Positions 53,616 to 64,000 of a stretch of 64,000 bases of DNA are shown here, in pieces. Origin of the DNA: Cypionkella aquatica (lineage in GTDB: Bacteria; Pseudomonadota; Alphaproteobacteria; Rhodobacterales; Rhodobacteraceae). The stretch covers positions 1 to 64,000 of the forward strand of contig NZ_BSPP01000015.1 of assembly GCF_030161095.1 (NCBI RefSeq). The letters run 5' to 3'. The position numbers were made by a program, and so were the translations under genes. Under the pieces are notes generated by a model. It was not told the DNA's origin. It did no database searches and saw only the letters and a program-made list of their open reading frames with translations. Within the stretch, counting starts at the first letter, position 1; every line of letters begins with the position of its first letter.

Positions 53616-54302
53616 ATGTATCACAGCAAAGAAACCGTGACGGGTCCGACAGCCGAGATCTGTGAACGCATCTGGCTGTCCATTGCGGAAAAGCGCCTCC
53701 GCCCCGGTGCGCGCCTGAAAGAAGAGCAGTTGGCCGAGATATTCGAGGTCAGCCGCGCCCGCGTCCGGCAAGCGCTGTCGGTTCTGGAAAGCGATGGTCT
53801 GGTCACGATCGTGCCCAACCGTGGGGCGTTTGTGGCCGAACCGGGGGTGGATGAGGCGCGCGATGTCTTTCACGTCCGCAAACAGATCGAGGCCCGCGTG
53901 GTCGAGCGGTTGATCGACCGTATCACCGATGCGCAAATCCCGTTGCTGCAAGCGCATCTGTTGAAAGAACGTGAGGCCGATCAACGTGGCGACACCTCGG
54001 CGACCATTCGCCTCTCGGGCGGCTTCCACCTCTTGCTGGCAGAGCTGGCGGGGTCGGATTTTTTGTTCGGGATCCTGCGCGATCTGATCTCACGCAGTTC
54101 GCTGATCACGGCGATGTATCGTTCGCGCCATCTGCACAACTGTGGCCCTGACGAACATGCAGCATTGATCGAGCACATCGCGGCCCGCGACACGCCGGGT
54201 GCGATGCAGATCATGCTCAACCACCTTCAGCACGTCGAGGACGAACTGGACCTGACCGCCGAAGCCCCCACCACCCGCGATTTACGCCAGGCGTTGGTGT
54301 GA
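53616..54302 (+). CDS. GntR-family regulator (FCD/FadR subfamily)
   Basis: 228 residues. Winged helix at about 14-75: RPGARLKEEQLAEIFEVSRA, then RVRQALSVLESDGLVTIVPN RGAFV, followed by an all-helical FCD ligand-binding domain with the metal-type histidines in GGFHLLLAELAG and HAALIEHIAARD. AAAGGAGCC precedes the start. Probable ligand-responsive repressor of its divergent neighbours and of the transporter/amidohydrolase operon 10 kb away. Confidence 0.9.
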   Translation: MYHSKETVTGPTAEICERIWLSIAEKRLRPGARLKEEQLAEIFEVSRARVRQALSVLESDGLVTIVPNRGAFVAEPGVDEARDVFHVRKQIEARVVERLIDRITDAQIPLLQAHLLKEREADQRGDTSATIRLSGGFHLLLAELAGSDFLFGILRDLISRSSLITAMYRSRHLHNCGPDEHAALIEHIAARDTPGAMQIMLNHLQHVEDELDLTAEAPTTRDLRQALV

Positions 54303-54332
54303 TCAAGGCATGACAGGGGATGGCTGTCCGCG

Positions 54333-54467
54333 ATGCGCGGGGCCACCCCCAACCAGATCGCCCGGCATTTTACCCGCGATGGCACCACCGCCGTGCAACC
54401 TCTGCTGGAAAGCCTGGCTACTCTCGACTACGCCACCCGCGCCGAGGCTGGCAGATTCTTGTCCTGA
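54333..54467 (+). pseudogene. Possible DNA methyltransferase C-terminal remnant
   Basis: 44 codons: MRGATPNQIARHFTRDGTTA followed by a helix with PLLESLATLDYATRAEAGRF and a stop. The pattern IARxF...VxxLLESLxxL...GRF resembles the C-terminal winged helix of class I SAM-dependent DNA methyltransferases common in alphaproteobacteria. The catalytic part is absent. It lies 98 bases from the 3' end of tRNA-Ser, a common integration point, and may be debris of a lost element. Assignment is from motif memory and weak. Confidence 0.35.
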
Positions 54468-54565
54468 ACATCGCCGCATCGCTGTTCAAGCGTTTTTTCT
54501 AAGATGGGGTGATAGGTGGGTATCAATCCAAAGCACGCATAAAATCAAATGGTTTCAATGGTGAT

Positions 54566-54655
54566 TGGCGGAGAGACAGGGATTCGAACCCTGGGTCGGC
54601 GCAAACCGACAACGGTTTTCGAGACCGCCGCATTCGACCACTCTGCCACCTCTCC
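54566..54655 (-). tRNA. tRNA-Ser(CGA)
   Basis: On the minus strand the gene starts GGAGAGGTGGCAGAGTGG and ends with the T arm GGTTCGAATCCC and TCTCTCCGCCA. The acceptor stem pairs (one G-T wobble), the anticodon stem GCGGT/ACCGT frames the loop CTCGAAA with anticodon CGA, and a long variable arm (class II) follows. CCA is encoded. 90 bases including CCA. Confidence 0.95.
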
Positions 54656-54840
54656 GCGGTAGGGATCGTGGCGGGGATTTAGCGGGGTCCATCCGCGCTT
54701 GCAACCCCGATTTTGCGGCAACTTGCGAAAGACTTTCGGCAAGCCTCCGCCTGTGCTCACCAATCTGTGCGCGCCGGGTGCTTGGCAGCGACGCTGCAAC
54801 GCCGTAGCAAGGGCTGCACTCTGCCGTGAAAGGCCACCCT

Positions 54841-55701
54841 ATGCTGCGCCCCCTGCTGTTGTCGCTTTGCCTTGCTGCGCCCCTGACCGCCCTCTCTCTG
54901 CCTGCCATGCCGCTGCATGCGCAAACGCTGGGGCCGCAGCCTGAAACCTCAAGCCTCACGCAGACGCTGAAGATTGATGCGCTGATCGCGGTGATGCGCA
55001 GCGAAGGGCTGGCCAATGGCAAAGAGATGGAGGCCGATCTGTTTCCGGGGCAGGGTGGGGCGGCTTGGGGCGTGGTGCTCAGCCGGGTCTATGACACCCA
55101 ACGCCTGCATCAGATCTTCGACGCGGCGCTGGCGAAATCGCTGCAGAATGATCCCGCGACGCAAACCGCGATGCGTGAGTTCTTTTCAGCGCCCTTGGGC
55201 CAACGTATTCTCGCGCTAGAGATCGACGCCCGCAAAACCCTGCTCGATGACAAGGCCACCGCCGCCGCCGCAGCGATCTGGGGCCGCGCGCTCAATGCCA
55301 AAACCCCCCGTGCCGCCCAGATCAACCGCTTTGCCGAGGTCAATGATCTTGTCGAATCCAACGTCATGGGCGCGATGAACGGCAATCTGGCCTTCTATCG
55401 TGGCATGAACGCCGCCGGAGCTTTCCCCCAGCCGATGCCCGAAGACGATATGCTTGCCGATGTCTGGGGGCAGGAAAACGATGTGCGCCGCGATACCGTC
55501 GAATGGCTCTATCCGTTTTTGATGCTGGCCTATCAGCCGCTCTCGGATGCCGAGCTTGAGCAGTATATCGCGTTTTCCACCACGCCCGAAGGCCAGAAAG
55601 CCAATGCGGCAGTGTTCACGGCCTTTGATGCGATGTTCGTGCAAGTCTCGAAAGAGCTCGGCCAATCCGCGGGCCGCCTGATGGCCGGGCAAGACATCTG
55701 A
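54841..55701 (+). CDS. DUF2059 domain-containing exported protein
   Basis: 286 residues. A signal peptide covers about residues 1-27 (MLRPLLLSLCLAAPLTALSL, cleavage after ...LHAQ). The rest is all-helical, with YDTQRLHQIFDAAL, two DUF2059-like halves and QYIAFSTTPEGQKANAAVFT. Periplasmic; function unknown. ATG 54841 follows AAAGGCCACCCT; a GTG 5 codons upstream is the alternative. No operon partners. Confidence 0.75.
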   Translation: MLRPLLLSLCLAAPLTALSLPAMPLHAQTLGPQPETSSLTQTLKIDALIAVMRSEGLANGKEMEADLFPGQGGAAWGVVLSRVYDTQRLHQIFDAALAKSLQNDPATQTAMREFFSAPLGQRILALEIDARKTLLDDKATAAAAAIWGRALNAKTPRAAQINRFAEVNDLVESNVMGAMNGNLAFYRGMNAAGAFPQPMPEDDMLADVWGQENDVRRDTVEWLYPFLMLAYQPLSDAELEQYIAFSTTPEGQKANAAVFTAFDAMFVQVSKELGQSAGRLMAGQDI

Positions 55702-55760
55702 CCCCCACCCATTGACCCTCTCCCATTGGCCGCAAACCGCCCCGGTCATCCTCTCTGCTT

Positions 55761-55818
55761 AAATATCCCCGCCGGAGGCTTCCTTGGCAAATGCCGGATG
55801 CCTCCGGCGGGAATATTT
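55761..55818. repeat. Intergenic inverted repeat (AAATATCCCCGCCGGAGGC type)
   Basis: Two 19-base arms, 55761-55779 and 55800-55818, are complementary at 18 positions around a 20-base spacer. The right arm runs on into GAGCCAGTGTGAAA, which parallels GCGCCAATGTGAAA at 60823-60836 before proA. It looks like a family of dispersed Rhodobacteraceae intergenic repeats, and can also act as a terminator behind the DUF2059 gene. Confidence 0.7.
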
Positions 55819-55910
55819 GAGCCAGTGTGAAACCCCGAACCCGCCCGCCCGAATCCGCCCACCCGAACCCGGGCCTTGACACCATCTACAACCCACAGCA
55901 TAAGCCCTCA

Positions 55911-55943
55911 TCCCGGCGAGGTGCGAATCTCGTCGGGTCTTTA
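55911..55943 (+). promoter_or_regulatory. Possible attenuator hairpin in the rplU leader
   Basis: CCCGGCGAG and CTCGTCGGG pair (one G-T) around a GTGCGAAT loop and are followed by TCTTTATTT, a terminator-like structure about 110 bases before rplU. It could attenuate the ribosomal operon or simply be an upstream terminator. No known leader motif was recognised. Confidence 0.4.
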
Positions 55944-56052
55944 TTTCATGACGCCCATTGGGGCGCGCAGTCCGAGGCGGGGCAACCCACAAACTCAAAC
56001 GGTCTCACCACCGCAAGGGCCACAAGACGCGGAGCAAGAGAAGGAAAGACCC

Positions 56053-56505
56053 ATGTTCGCGGTCCTCAAGACAGGCGGCAAGCAGTATAAAGTGCAGGCG
56101 GGTGACGTTCTGCGCGTTGAAAAGCTTGATGCCGTTGCTGGTCAAAAGATCCAGTTCAACGAAATTCTGATGGTTGGCGGCGAAAGCCTGACCATCGGCG
56201 TGCCCTTCGTGGCAGGTGCTGCCGTGCAGGCAGAAGTGATCGACCAGATCAAAGGCGAAAAGGTCATCCACTTTGTCAAACGCCGTCGTAAGCACTCGTC
56301 GCAGCGCACCAAAGGCCACCGTCAGCACCTGACGCTGGTTCGCGTTCTGGACGTGCTGGCCACCGGCGCTGATGCCTCGGGCGTCGCTGCTGCAACCGGC
56401 ACCGCCGATGCACGTCGCGCTGCTCATAACGCCGCTCCGGCAGCTGTTGTCGAAGCCCCTGCAAAACCGAAGCGCGCTGCCAAAGCCGCTGCTGCACAGG
56501 AGTAA
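56053..56505 (+). CDS. rplU: Ribosomal protein bL21
   Basis: 150 residues. The first 103 residues are standard L21 (MFAVLKTGGKQYKVQAGDVL, then HFVKRRRKHSSQRTKGHRQH). It continues with an Ala/Lys/Pro-rich tail of about 45 residues (ending PKRAAKAAAAQE), a known alphaproteobacterial extension. GGAAAGACCC precedes the start; the frame upstream of 56053 is in the leader. Binds 23S rRNA in the large subunit. Seven bases before rpmA. Confidence 0.95.
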   Translation: MFAVLKTGGKQYKVQAGDVLRVEKLDAVAGQKIQFNEILMVGGESLTIGVPFVAGAAVQAEVIDQIKGEKVIHFVKRRRKHSSQRTKGHRQHLTLVRVLDVLATGADASGVAAATGTADARRAAHNAAPAAVVEAPAKPKRAAKAAAAQE

Positions 56506-56511
56506 TCCCCC

Positions 56512-56781
56512 ATGGCACACAAAAAAGCAGGCGGCTCATCCCGCAACGGCCGCGACTCGGCTGGCCGTCGCCTTGGCGTGAAACTGTTCGGTGGCCAAGT
56601 CGCCATTCCGGGCAATATCATTGTGCGTCAGCGCGGCACCACCTGGTTCCCCGGTGAAGGCGTTGGCATGGGCGTGGATCACACCCTGTTCGCCAAAGTC
56701 GAAGGCCATGTCACCTTCAAAAAAGGCTTCAAAGGCCGCACCTTTATTTCTGTGCTTCCGGCAGCGAAAGCCGCAGAATAA
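56512..56781 (+). CDS. rpmA: Ribosomal protein bL27
   Basis: 89 residues, full length. [20 protein letters not shown] is the canonical N-terminus, with the flexible tail that reaches the peptidyl transferase centre; [20 protein letters not shown] follows. Second gene of the rplU-rpmA pair; a terminator hairpin follows at 56811-56846. Confidence 0.97.
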   Translation: MAHKKAGGSSRNGRDSAGRRLGVKLFGGQVAIPGNIIVRQRGTTWFPGEGVGMGVDHTLFAKVEGHVTFKKGFKGRTFISVLPAAKAAE

Positions 56782-56810
56782 GCCGAACCTTTACAATTCG
56801 ATTGTAGACA

Positions 56811-56846
56811 GGGGATCGGTCGAAAGGCCGGTCCCCTTCCTTATTT
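56811..56846 (+). terminator. Terminator after rpmA
   Basis: GGGGATCGG, 8-base loop, CCGGTCCCC (one T-G pair) followed by TTCCTTATTT. Good position, 29 bases behind the stop codon. Confidence 0.65.
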
Positions 56847-56906
56847 CCGCCTCAGGAATAAGGTTTATCAGAGCTTTCGCTCTGCATGGCTTTCAGGAGT
56901 AAGCCC

Positions 56907-57467
56907 GTGGTTTTGGATATGATTGCCGTTCCCACCGAAGGCCAGATTGCCGCTGGTCGCTTCGTGCTGCGCCCGGTGCAACGCTCGGATGCGGGCCTGT
57001 TCGCGCTTTACGCGGGCGACAAGCGCGTGGCCGAAGCCACCCATTCGATTCCCCATCCCCTGCCGCCGGGGGCCGCAGAGGCGTTTGTTGCCCGCGCGAT
57101 GGGCGGTCGCTCGGGCGAACAGATCTGGGCGATGGATGGCTCGGCCACCGGTCTGGCCGAGGTGTTGGGCGTGATCAGCCTAAAGCCGATGGATGCCCAC
57201 AAGCCGACGCATGGCCAATCTGAAATCCGCTATTGGGTGGCCCCGGCGTTCTGGAACACCGGCATCGCGTCCGAGGCCGTCAAGGCCCTTGTCGCCGCCA
57301 ATCCGCAAAGCAACTGCACGATCTTCGCAGAGGTGTTTCAGGACAATCCCGGCTCCGCGCGTGTGCTGACCAATGCGGGCTTTGGCTATCTGGGCGATGC
57401 CGAAACCTTTTCGGTGGCGCGCAATGCTTTGGTGCCGACCTGGACCTATGTAAAGAAACTGGCCTGA
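56907..57467 (+). CDS. GNAT acetyltransferase (RimJ/RimL type)
   Basis: 186 residues from a GTG start at 56907, which has AGGAG eight bases upstream; an ATG at 56886 would add seven residues. RimJ/RimL-type pattern: AGRFVLRPVQRSDAGLFALY, EIRYWVAPAFWNTGIASEAV and NPGSARVLTNAGFGYLGDAE (acetyl-CoA binding and terminal strand). Probably N-acetylates a protein N-terminus or small molecule. Followed six bases later by a second, two-domain acetyltransferase. Target unknown. Confidence 0.82.
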   Translation: MVLDMIAVPTEGQIAAGRFVLRPVQRSDAGLFALYAGDKRVAEATHSIPHPLPPGAAEAFVARAMGGRSGEQIWAMDGSATGLAEVLGVISLKPMDAHKPTHGQSEIRYWVAPAFWNTGIASEAVKALVAANPQSNCTIFAEVFQDNPGSARVLTNAGFGYLGDAETFSVARNALVPTWTYVKKLA

Positions 57468-57473
57468 GGGAAT

Positions 57474-58493
57474 ATGACCCTGCGCGCCCATCTTAAAACG
57501 GCGCGTCTCAGTCTGCGCCCGGTGGCGGCCACAGATGCCGCTGCCGTCGTCGCATATCTGAATGATCTCGCCATTTCCGGCTGGCTCGCGCGGGTGCCGA
57601 TGCCCTATACGGCAGCGGATTTTGAGCAGTTCGCCACGGACATCGCCTATCCCGGCGAAACCTTCGTGATCGAAGACGCGCAAGGCTTTGCGGGCATCAT
57701 TGGCGCTGGGTTTGAGCTTGGCTATTGGCTCGCACCCCGCGCCCAAGGCCAAGGTTACGCGTCAGAAGCCGCCCGCGCCGTGCTGGAAATGCAGTTCGCC
57801 CATGATGAAAGCACGGTCGCTGCGGGTTATTTTGAAGGCAACCATGCCTCTGCCCGCGTGCTGGCGAAACTTGGCTTTGCCGAGGTCGGTCGCAGCCTGA
57901 AACACTGCCGCGCCTTGGGAATGGACCGCCCGCATGTCGATCTGCTGCTGACGCTGCCCGGTTTTCTGGCCGCCAATCCCTTAGAAATCCGCACCGCCCG
58001 CCTGCGCCTCGCCCCGCTTGAGGTGGAGCGGGATTGGCGCGACATCGCCCGCATCGGCGGCCATCCAGACGTGGCCCCGATGACCAACTCGCATCGCTCG
58101 CCTTGGCCCGAGGCCGAGGTGCGCGCCACCCTGATCGAAAGCCAATGGCAGGGCAAATTGGGCTTCCGTCTGGGCATCTGGTTTGACGCCAAGCTGATCG
58201 GCGCTGTCGGCATCTGGGATAATCCGATCGAAACCGGTTATTTCCTCGACCCGGCGTTCTGGGGCCAAGGCATCGCGTCCGAGGCGATGGCCGCCTTCCT
58301 GCCGCAGATGATCGCGCGGTTCGGGCTGACCGAAGTGTTCGCCGATCATTGCATCGACAACCCCGCTTCGGGCGCTGTGCTGCGCAAGCTGGGCTTTCGT
58401 CAAATCGGCGAAGGCATGGGCGAAAGCCTTGCCCGCAGCGCACCCGTGCCAATTGCCATCTATCGGCTTCAAGCGCCAAAGGTTAACGCCTGA
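57474..58493 (+). CDS. Two-domain GNAT acetyltransferase
   Basis: 339 residues containing two complete RimJ/RimL-type GNAT modules: about 1-160 (LKTARLSLRPVAATDAAAVV, GYWLAPRAQGQGYASEAARA) and about 170-335 (IRTARLRLAPLEVERDWRDI, GYFLDPAFWGQGIASEAMAA). It looks like an internal duplication. GAGGGAAT precedes the start. Cytoplasmic; substrates unknown. It forms a unit with the preceding acetyltransferase upstream of obg. Confidence 0.84.
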   Translation: MTLRAHLKTARLSLRPVAATDAAAVVAYLNDLAISGWLARVPMPYTAADFEQFATDIAYPGETFVIEDAQGFAGIIGAGFELGYWLAPRAQGQGYASEAARAVLEMQFAHDESTVAAGYFEGNHASARVLAKLGFAEVGRSLKHCRALGMDRPHVDLLLTLPGFLAANPLEIRTARLRLAPLEVERDWRDIARIGGHPDVAPMTNSHRSPWPEAEVRATLIESQWQGKLGFRLGIWFDAKLIGAVGIWDNPIETGYFLDPAFWGQGIASEAMAAFLPQMIARFGLTEVFADHCIDNPASGAVLRKLGFRQIGEGMGESLARSAPVPIAIYRLQAPKVNA

Positions 58494-58586
58494 TGAACGC
58501 CATGGATCTAACCCTTTGATTTTGCATAAACGGCGGTCTTGTCCACGCGTGGACACCGCAAAAGCCGCAAAAATCCCCGCGCTTGA

Positions 58587-60778
<2,192 letters not shown>

Positions 60779-60790
60779 TCCTGCGGGCCA

Positions 60791-60836
60791 GCGGGGGCCA
60801 GCCCCCGCACCCCCGGGATATTTGCGCCAATGTGAA
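60791..60836. repeat. Intergenic hairpin and GGGATATTTGCGCC repeat before proA
   Basis: GCGGGGGC-CA-GCCCCCGC (60791-60808) is a perfect hairpin, followed by CCCCGGGATATTTGCGCCAA and TGTGAAA. The right part matches GGGAATATTTGAGCC and GTGTGAAA at 55809-55832. The element ends directly at the AAAGGG that serves as the proA ribosome binding site. Confidence 0.7.
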
Positions 60837-60846
60837 AGGGTTCTGG

Positions 60847-62106
60847 ATGGACGGGCAGTTCGTGGATGTGATGCGCGAGATTGGCACAAAGGCCAAGGCG
60901 GCGGCGGCAGAATTGGCTTGTGCGTCGCAAGAGCGCAAATATGCGGCGCTGATCGGGGCTTCGGCGGCGATCTGGGCGCGGCGGCAGGAAATTCTCGACG
61001 GCAATTACATGGATATGGCTTACGCCGAGGCGAAGGGGCTTTCCGCCGCGATGCTCGACCGTCTGCGTCTGGATGAAAACCGTATTCGCGGCATAGTGGA
61101 TGCGTTGCGGGTGGTGGCGGAATATCCCGATCCGGTTGGGCGGGTGCTGGCGGAATGGGATCGCCCGTCGGGCCTGCATATCCAGCGGGTGTCGACACCT
61201 TTGGGCGTGATCGGGGTGATCTACGAATCGCGCCCCAATGTCACCGCCGATGCAGGTGCATTGTGCCTGAAGGCCGGCAATGCGGTGATCCTGCGCGGCG
61301 GGTCGGAAAGTTTTCATTCCTCCGAAGCCATCCACGCCTGCATGCAGCAGGGTCTGCGCGAGGCAGGTCTGCCCGAGGATGCCATCCAACTGATCCCGAC
61401 CCGTGACCGTGAGATGGTCACGGCGATGCTGCAAGCCGTTGAATTCATTGATGTGATCGTGCCGCGCGGTGGCAAGGGCCTGGTTGGGCTGGTGCAACGC
61501 GAAGCCCGCGTGCCGGTGTTCGCGCATCTGGAAGGCATCTGCCACGTCTACGCCGACCGCGACGCCGATCTGGAAAAGGCGCGTCGGGTGGTGCTGAATT
61601 CCAAAACCCGCCGCACTGGCGTCTGTGGCTCGGCCGAATGTCTGCTGATCGACTGGCAATTCTACACCAAGCACGGCGCTGTGCTGATCGAAGATCTGCT
61701 GAAAGCTGGGGTTGAGGTGCGCACCGAGGGCGAGTTGTTGAAAATCCCCGGGACGGTGCAGGCGCAACCCGATGATTTCGGCCGTGAATTTCTGGATATG
61801 ATCATCGCCGCCAAGCTGGTCGATGGCGTGGATGAAGCCATCGCGCATATCCGTCGCTATGGCAGCAATCACACCGAAAGCATCCTGACCGAAAATGACG
61901 CCACTGCCGCCCGCTTTGTGCAGCACCTCGATTCTGCGATCCTGATGCGCAATGCCTCGACGCAATTCGCCGATGGTGGCGAGTTTGGCATGGGCGGCGA
62001 GATCGGCATTGCCACCGGCAAGATGCACGCGCGCGGCCCGGTTGGTGCGGATCAGCTGACCAGTTTCAAATATCTGGTCACAGGTGACGGCACGATCAGA
62101 CCGTAG
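60847..62106 (+). CDS. proA: Gamma-glutamyl phosphate reductase
   Basis: 419 residues, aldehyde-dehydrogenase fold. Motifs: [39 protein letters not shown] and the catalytic cysteine in [14 protein letters not shown]. Start at 60847 lies six bases after AAAGGG; a GTG at 60832 is part of the repeat and less likely. Converts glutamyl-5-phosphate to the semialdehyde for proline. Preceded by proB. Confidence 0.95.
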   Translation: MDGQFVDVMREIGTKAKAAAAELACASQERKYAALIGASAAIWARRQEILDGNYMDMAYAEAKGLSAAMLDRLRLDENRIRGIVDALRVVAEYPDPVGRVLAEWDRPSGLHIQRVSTPLGVIGVIYESRPNVTADAGALCLKAGNAVILRGGSESFHSSEAIHACMQQGLREAGLPEDAIQLIPTRDREMVTAMLQAVEFIDVIVPRGGKGLVGLVQREARVPVFAHLEGICHVYADRDADLEKARRVVLNSKTRRTGVCGSAECLLIDWQFYTKHGAVLIEDLLKAGVEVRTEGELLKIPGTVQAQPDDFGREFLDMIIAAKLVDGVDEAIAHIRRYGSNHTESILTENDATAARFVQHLDSAILMRNASTQFADGGEFGMGGEIGIATGKMHARGPVGADQLTSFKYLVTGDGTIRP

Positions 62107-62145
62107 GCAAAACCCGGCACAGCAGGGGCCAAAGCCAATCGGCGC

Positions 62146-62742
62146 CTAAAAGCTCAGCCGGATTTCGCCCTCTGCCAATTCCGTCGTCAAACGGCGGTGC
62201 TGGCGGTTGATTTCTTCGGGCACCAGCAGGAATTGCACCTGCGCCGGGCTGATATCCCCCAAGGCGGCAGGGTCGATCAACCCCTCCCACAAGCTGGCGT
62301 CAATTTTCATCTTGGTGGCGGATGCCCGCAGCGACCAACGCTGATCGTTGCGCAAAACCTCGATCAGCCCACCATAGGGCAGCGCCGATTCCAGGCACAG
62401 GATCAGCAAAAACACCAGTTTCACATCGCGCCGCGACAGATCGGCCGGGCTGTCCCATTCGATCTGCACCCTCCCGCCATGGGTCACATCGGCCACCACC
62501 GAGGCCACCTCACTGCGCCCGATGCGCTGTTCGGCACCACTTGCGCCAAACGCCACCCGAAAAAACCTGATCCGCGCATTGGCATGGCCAACGCTTTCGC
62601 TGATCAACGCCATTTCCGGCCCCGAGGTCGAACCATCCATCAACATCAACTCTACCCCGTTGCCGATCGCCCCGATCGGGCTGATAAGGTCATGGCAGAT
62701 CCGCGAGCCGACAAGGGCTGCAACATCGGGTCTGTCGGGCAT
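62146..62742 (-). CDS. chpT: Histidine phosphotransferase ChpT
   Basis: 198 residues. The phosphoacceptor region SRICHDLISPIGAIGNGVEL (His near residue 18) and a degenerate ATPase-like C-terminal half are typical of ChpT, which relays phosphate from CckA to CtrA and CpdR in the cytoplasm. In Rhodobacteraceae this pathway controls motility and gene-transfer-agent genes, not viability. Start 62742 follows AAGGAGAGCCCG; an upstream ATG five codons earlier is less well placed. Convergent with proA, divergent from the DUF3553 gene. Confidence 0.88.
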   Translation of the reverse strand: MPDRPDVAALVGSRICHDLISPIGAIGNGVELMLMDGSTSGPEMALISESVGHANARIRFFRVAFGASGAEQRIGRSEVASVVADVTHGGRVQIEWDSPADLSRRDVKLVFLLILCLESALPYGGLIEVLRNDQRWSLRASATKMKIDASLWEGLIDPAALGDISPAQVQFLLVPEEINRQHRRLTTELAEGEIRLSF

Positions 62743-62781
62743 CGGGCTCTCCTTCAATGGGCCTGCATTAGCGAGGCGAAT

Positions 62782-62967
62782 ATGGCGGCTTTACTGGAAC
62801 CGGGGATGATGGTGCGTCATCCGCAATGCCCGGATTGGGGCTTGGGGCAGGTGCAATCCAGCATCGGCAATCGGGTGACAGTGAATTTTGAACATGCAGG
62901 CAAGGTGGTGATTGACCTTTCGCAAACAGAGTTGACGCCGGATTTCGCGCCCCAGAACCCACATTGA
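62782..62967 (+). CDS. DUF3553 small protein
   Basis: 61 residues, MAALLEPGMMVRHPQCPDWG followed by LGQVQSS and VNFEHAGKVVIDL. A DUF3553-like beta-rich fold (also seen at the end of UvrD/PcrA helicases) of unknown function. GAGGCGAAT precedes the ATG. Divergent from chpT with 39 bases between. Confidence 0.75.
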   Translation: MAALLEPGMMVRHPQCPDWGLGQVQSSIGNRVTVNFEHAGKVVIDLSQTELTPDFAPQNPH

Positions 62968-63111
62968 CGCAGCATGAGGTTAATCTTGGGTTAATGCAAT
63001 CGAAGCCCCATAACCGAAGCCCCAAAACCGCTGGGCGCGTGGCTGGTTGCAAAGTGCAGGCGCAGCGCCTAAGAACAGCCGTCGCCCAAACTGCCGGACC
63101 CGAAGCTGCCG

Positions 63112-63897
63112 ATGATCGCCGATGACAAACATTTCATCCTGCGACTGGCCGAAAGCGCCCGTGATCTGCGCGCGGCGCAGCGCCTGCGCTACGAGGTTTT
63201 CGTGCAGGAACTGGGTGCGTCTGGCGCGCTGGTCGATCACGCAGCCCGGCTGGAGCGCGATGAATTCGACCCCTATTTCGACCATCTTTTGCTGATTGAC
63301 CCCAGCCGCTCGGCTGAAGATTTGCAAGATGTGGTCGGGGTTTACCGGTTGCTGCCCTCGGATCGGCTGGCGCAGTCGGGGCGGTTTTACTCCGAAGCCG
63401 AATTTGATCTGACGGCGCTGAAAGCCTCGGGGCGCAAGCTGCTAGAACTCGGGCGGTCCTGCGTCCATGCCGATTATCGCGGCGGCACTGCAATGCTTTT
63501 GCTGTGGAACGCTTTGGCCGATTACGTGCTGGAAAACGGCATCGAGGTTCTGTTCGGCGCGGCGTCTTTTCATGGCACCGACATGTCGGTGCTGGCCTTG
63601 CCGCTTGCCTATTTGCAACATTTCCATCTTGCGCCGCCAGACCTGCGCGTCACCGCGCGCGCTGCGCAAGCCGCTGAATTTTCACAAATCCCCCCTGAAA
63701 AGCTTGATCGCAAAGCCGCGATGCTGGCGACCCCCGCTTTGATAAAAGCCTACCTGCGCTTGGGGGGCTATGTCGGGCAGGGCGCTTGGGTCGATCATGC
63801 GTTCAACACCACTGACGTTTGCCTTGTGATGGACACCGCGCAAATGAGCGCCAAGCACCGCGATTTCTATATCCGCAAATCCGGTCGTGACGCATGA
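63112..63897 (+). CDS. olsB: Ornithine-acyl[acyl-carrier protein] N-acyltransferase
   Basis: 261 residues, acyl-homoserine-lactone-synthase-like GNAT fold. LRYEVFVQELGA near residue 25, LELGRSCVHADYRGGTAMLL and GAASFHGTDMSVLALPLAYL are characteristic of OlsB. It attaches a 3-hydroxyacyl chain to ornithine, giving lyso-ornithine lipid. Its stop overlaps the next gene start (ATGA), and that gene looks like olsA, the usual partner. Confidence 0.88.
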   Translation: MIADDKHFILRLAESARDLRAAQRLRYEVFVQELGASGALVDHAARLERDEFDPYFDHLLLIDPSRSAEDLQDVVGVYRLLPSDRLAQSGRFYSEAEFDLTALKASGRKLLELGRSCVHADYRGGTAMLLLWNALADYVLENGIEVLFGAASFHGTDMSVLALPLAYLQHFHLAPPDLRVTARAAQAAEFSQIPPEKLDRKAAMLATPALIKAYLRLGGYVGQGAWVDHAFNTTDVCLVMDTAQMSAKHRDFYIRKSGRDA

Positions 63898-64000
63898 ACG
63901 ATTGGCGCACTGCCCCCGCCCATTTGCCGCCGATCACGCCGCTGGGCTGGTTACGGGTGGCTTGGCGCGGCTTTGCCTTTGGGTTTGTGACCTATTTCGG
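63894..64000 (+). CDS. olsA: Lyso-ornithine lipid acyltransferase, 5' part
   Basis: Only the first 35 codons are inside the window: MNDWRTAPAHLPPITPLGWL followed by RVAWRGFAFGFVTYF, a membrane-anchor start typical of PlsC-family acyltransferases. Runs off the right edge. The name is inferred from coupling to olsB; the acyltransferase HX4D motif would lie beyond the window. Confidence 0.6.
   Translation, partial: MNDWRTAPAHLPPITPLGWLRVAWRGFAFGFVTYF

Overview
The window looks like a chromosomal stretch of a GC-rich alphaproteobacterium of the family Rhodobacteraceae (Roseobacter/Rhodobacter group). The evidence is a ChpT-type phosphotransferase, an obg-proB-proA block, rplU-rpmA, a nadABC operon, an olsB-olsA pair, a serine-cycle module, a RamB/ScfR-type regulator, many ABC transporters with dedicated catabolic genes, and intergenic palindromes ending in a GGGATATTTGCGCC-like sequence that I recall from this family. 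No database search was possible; all product names come from motifs and family resemblance.

Layout. 1-1.13 kb: no intact gene; a decayed IS3-type OrfA fragment. 1.1-5.5 kb (minus): serine-cycle genes sgaA, mcl, mtkA and mtkB, divergent from a RamB-like regulator (5.6-7.0 kb). 7.7-16.9 kb: a galactoside-use locus: AraC regulator, divergent carbohydrate ABC transporter, GH42 beta-galactosidase and GH36 alpha-galactosidase. 17.3-24.4 kb: YaeQ and a surface-glycan patch (an AT-richer CgeB/RgpF-like glycosyltransferase fusion, DegT aminotransferase, NeuD-like acyltransferase, GT4 glycosyltransferase). 24.8-28.3 kb: nadA-nadB-nadC.

28.4-43.0 kb is the most interesting part. Three transcription units (histidinol-dehydrogenase-like gene + SDR + bicupin + hydrolase + HpaI aldolase; a second histidinol-dehydrogenase-like gene; and a tandem-SnoaL protein + carbohydrate-type ABC transporter + LacI regulator + 47-residue protein + amidase) are tied together by four near-identical copies of a palindrome close to TTGCATACGTATGCAA. 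These are the likely LacI operators, and they define an uncharacterised catabolic regulon. 43.4-54.3 kb holds a second regulon: dipeptide-type ABC transporter, two amidohydrolases (one without the usual HxH metal motif), an Asp/Glu/hydantoin racemase-family protein, a flavin reductase-like protein and a GntR regulator, with matching TTGTC/GACAA palindromes upstream of the transporter operon and of gntR.

54.3-64 kb is housekeeping: a methyltransferase-like remnant next to tRNA-Ser(CGA), a DUF2059 protein, rplU, rpmA, two GNAT acetyltransferases, obg, proB, proA, chpT, a DUF3553 protein, olsB and the start of olsA, which runs off the right edge.
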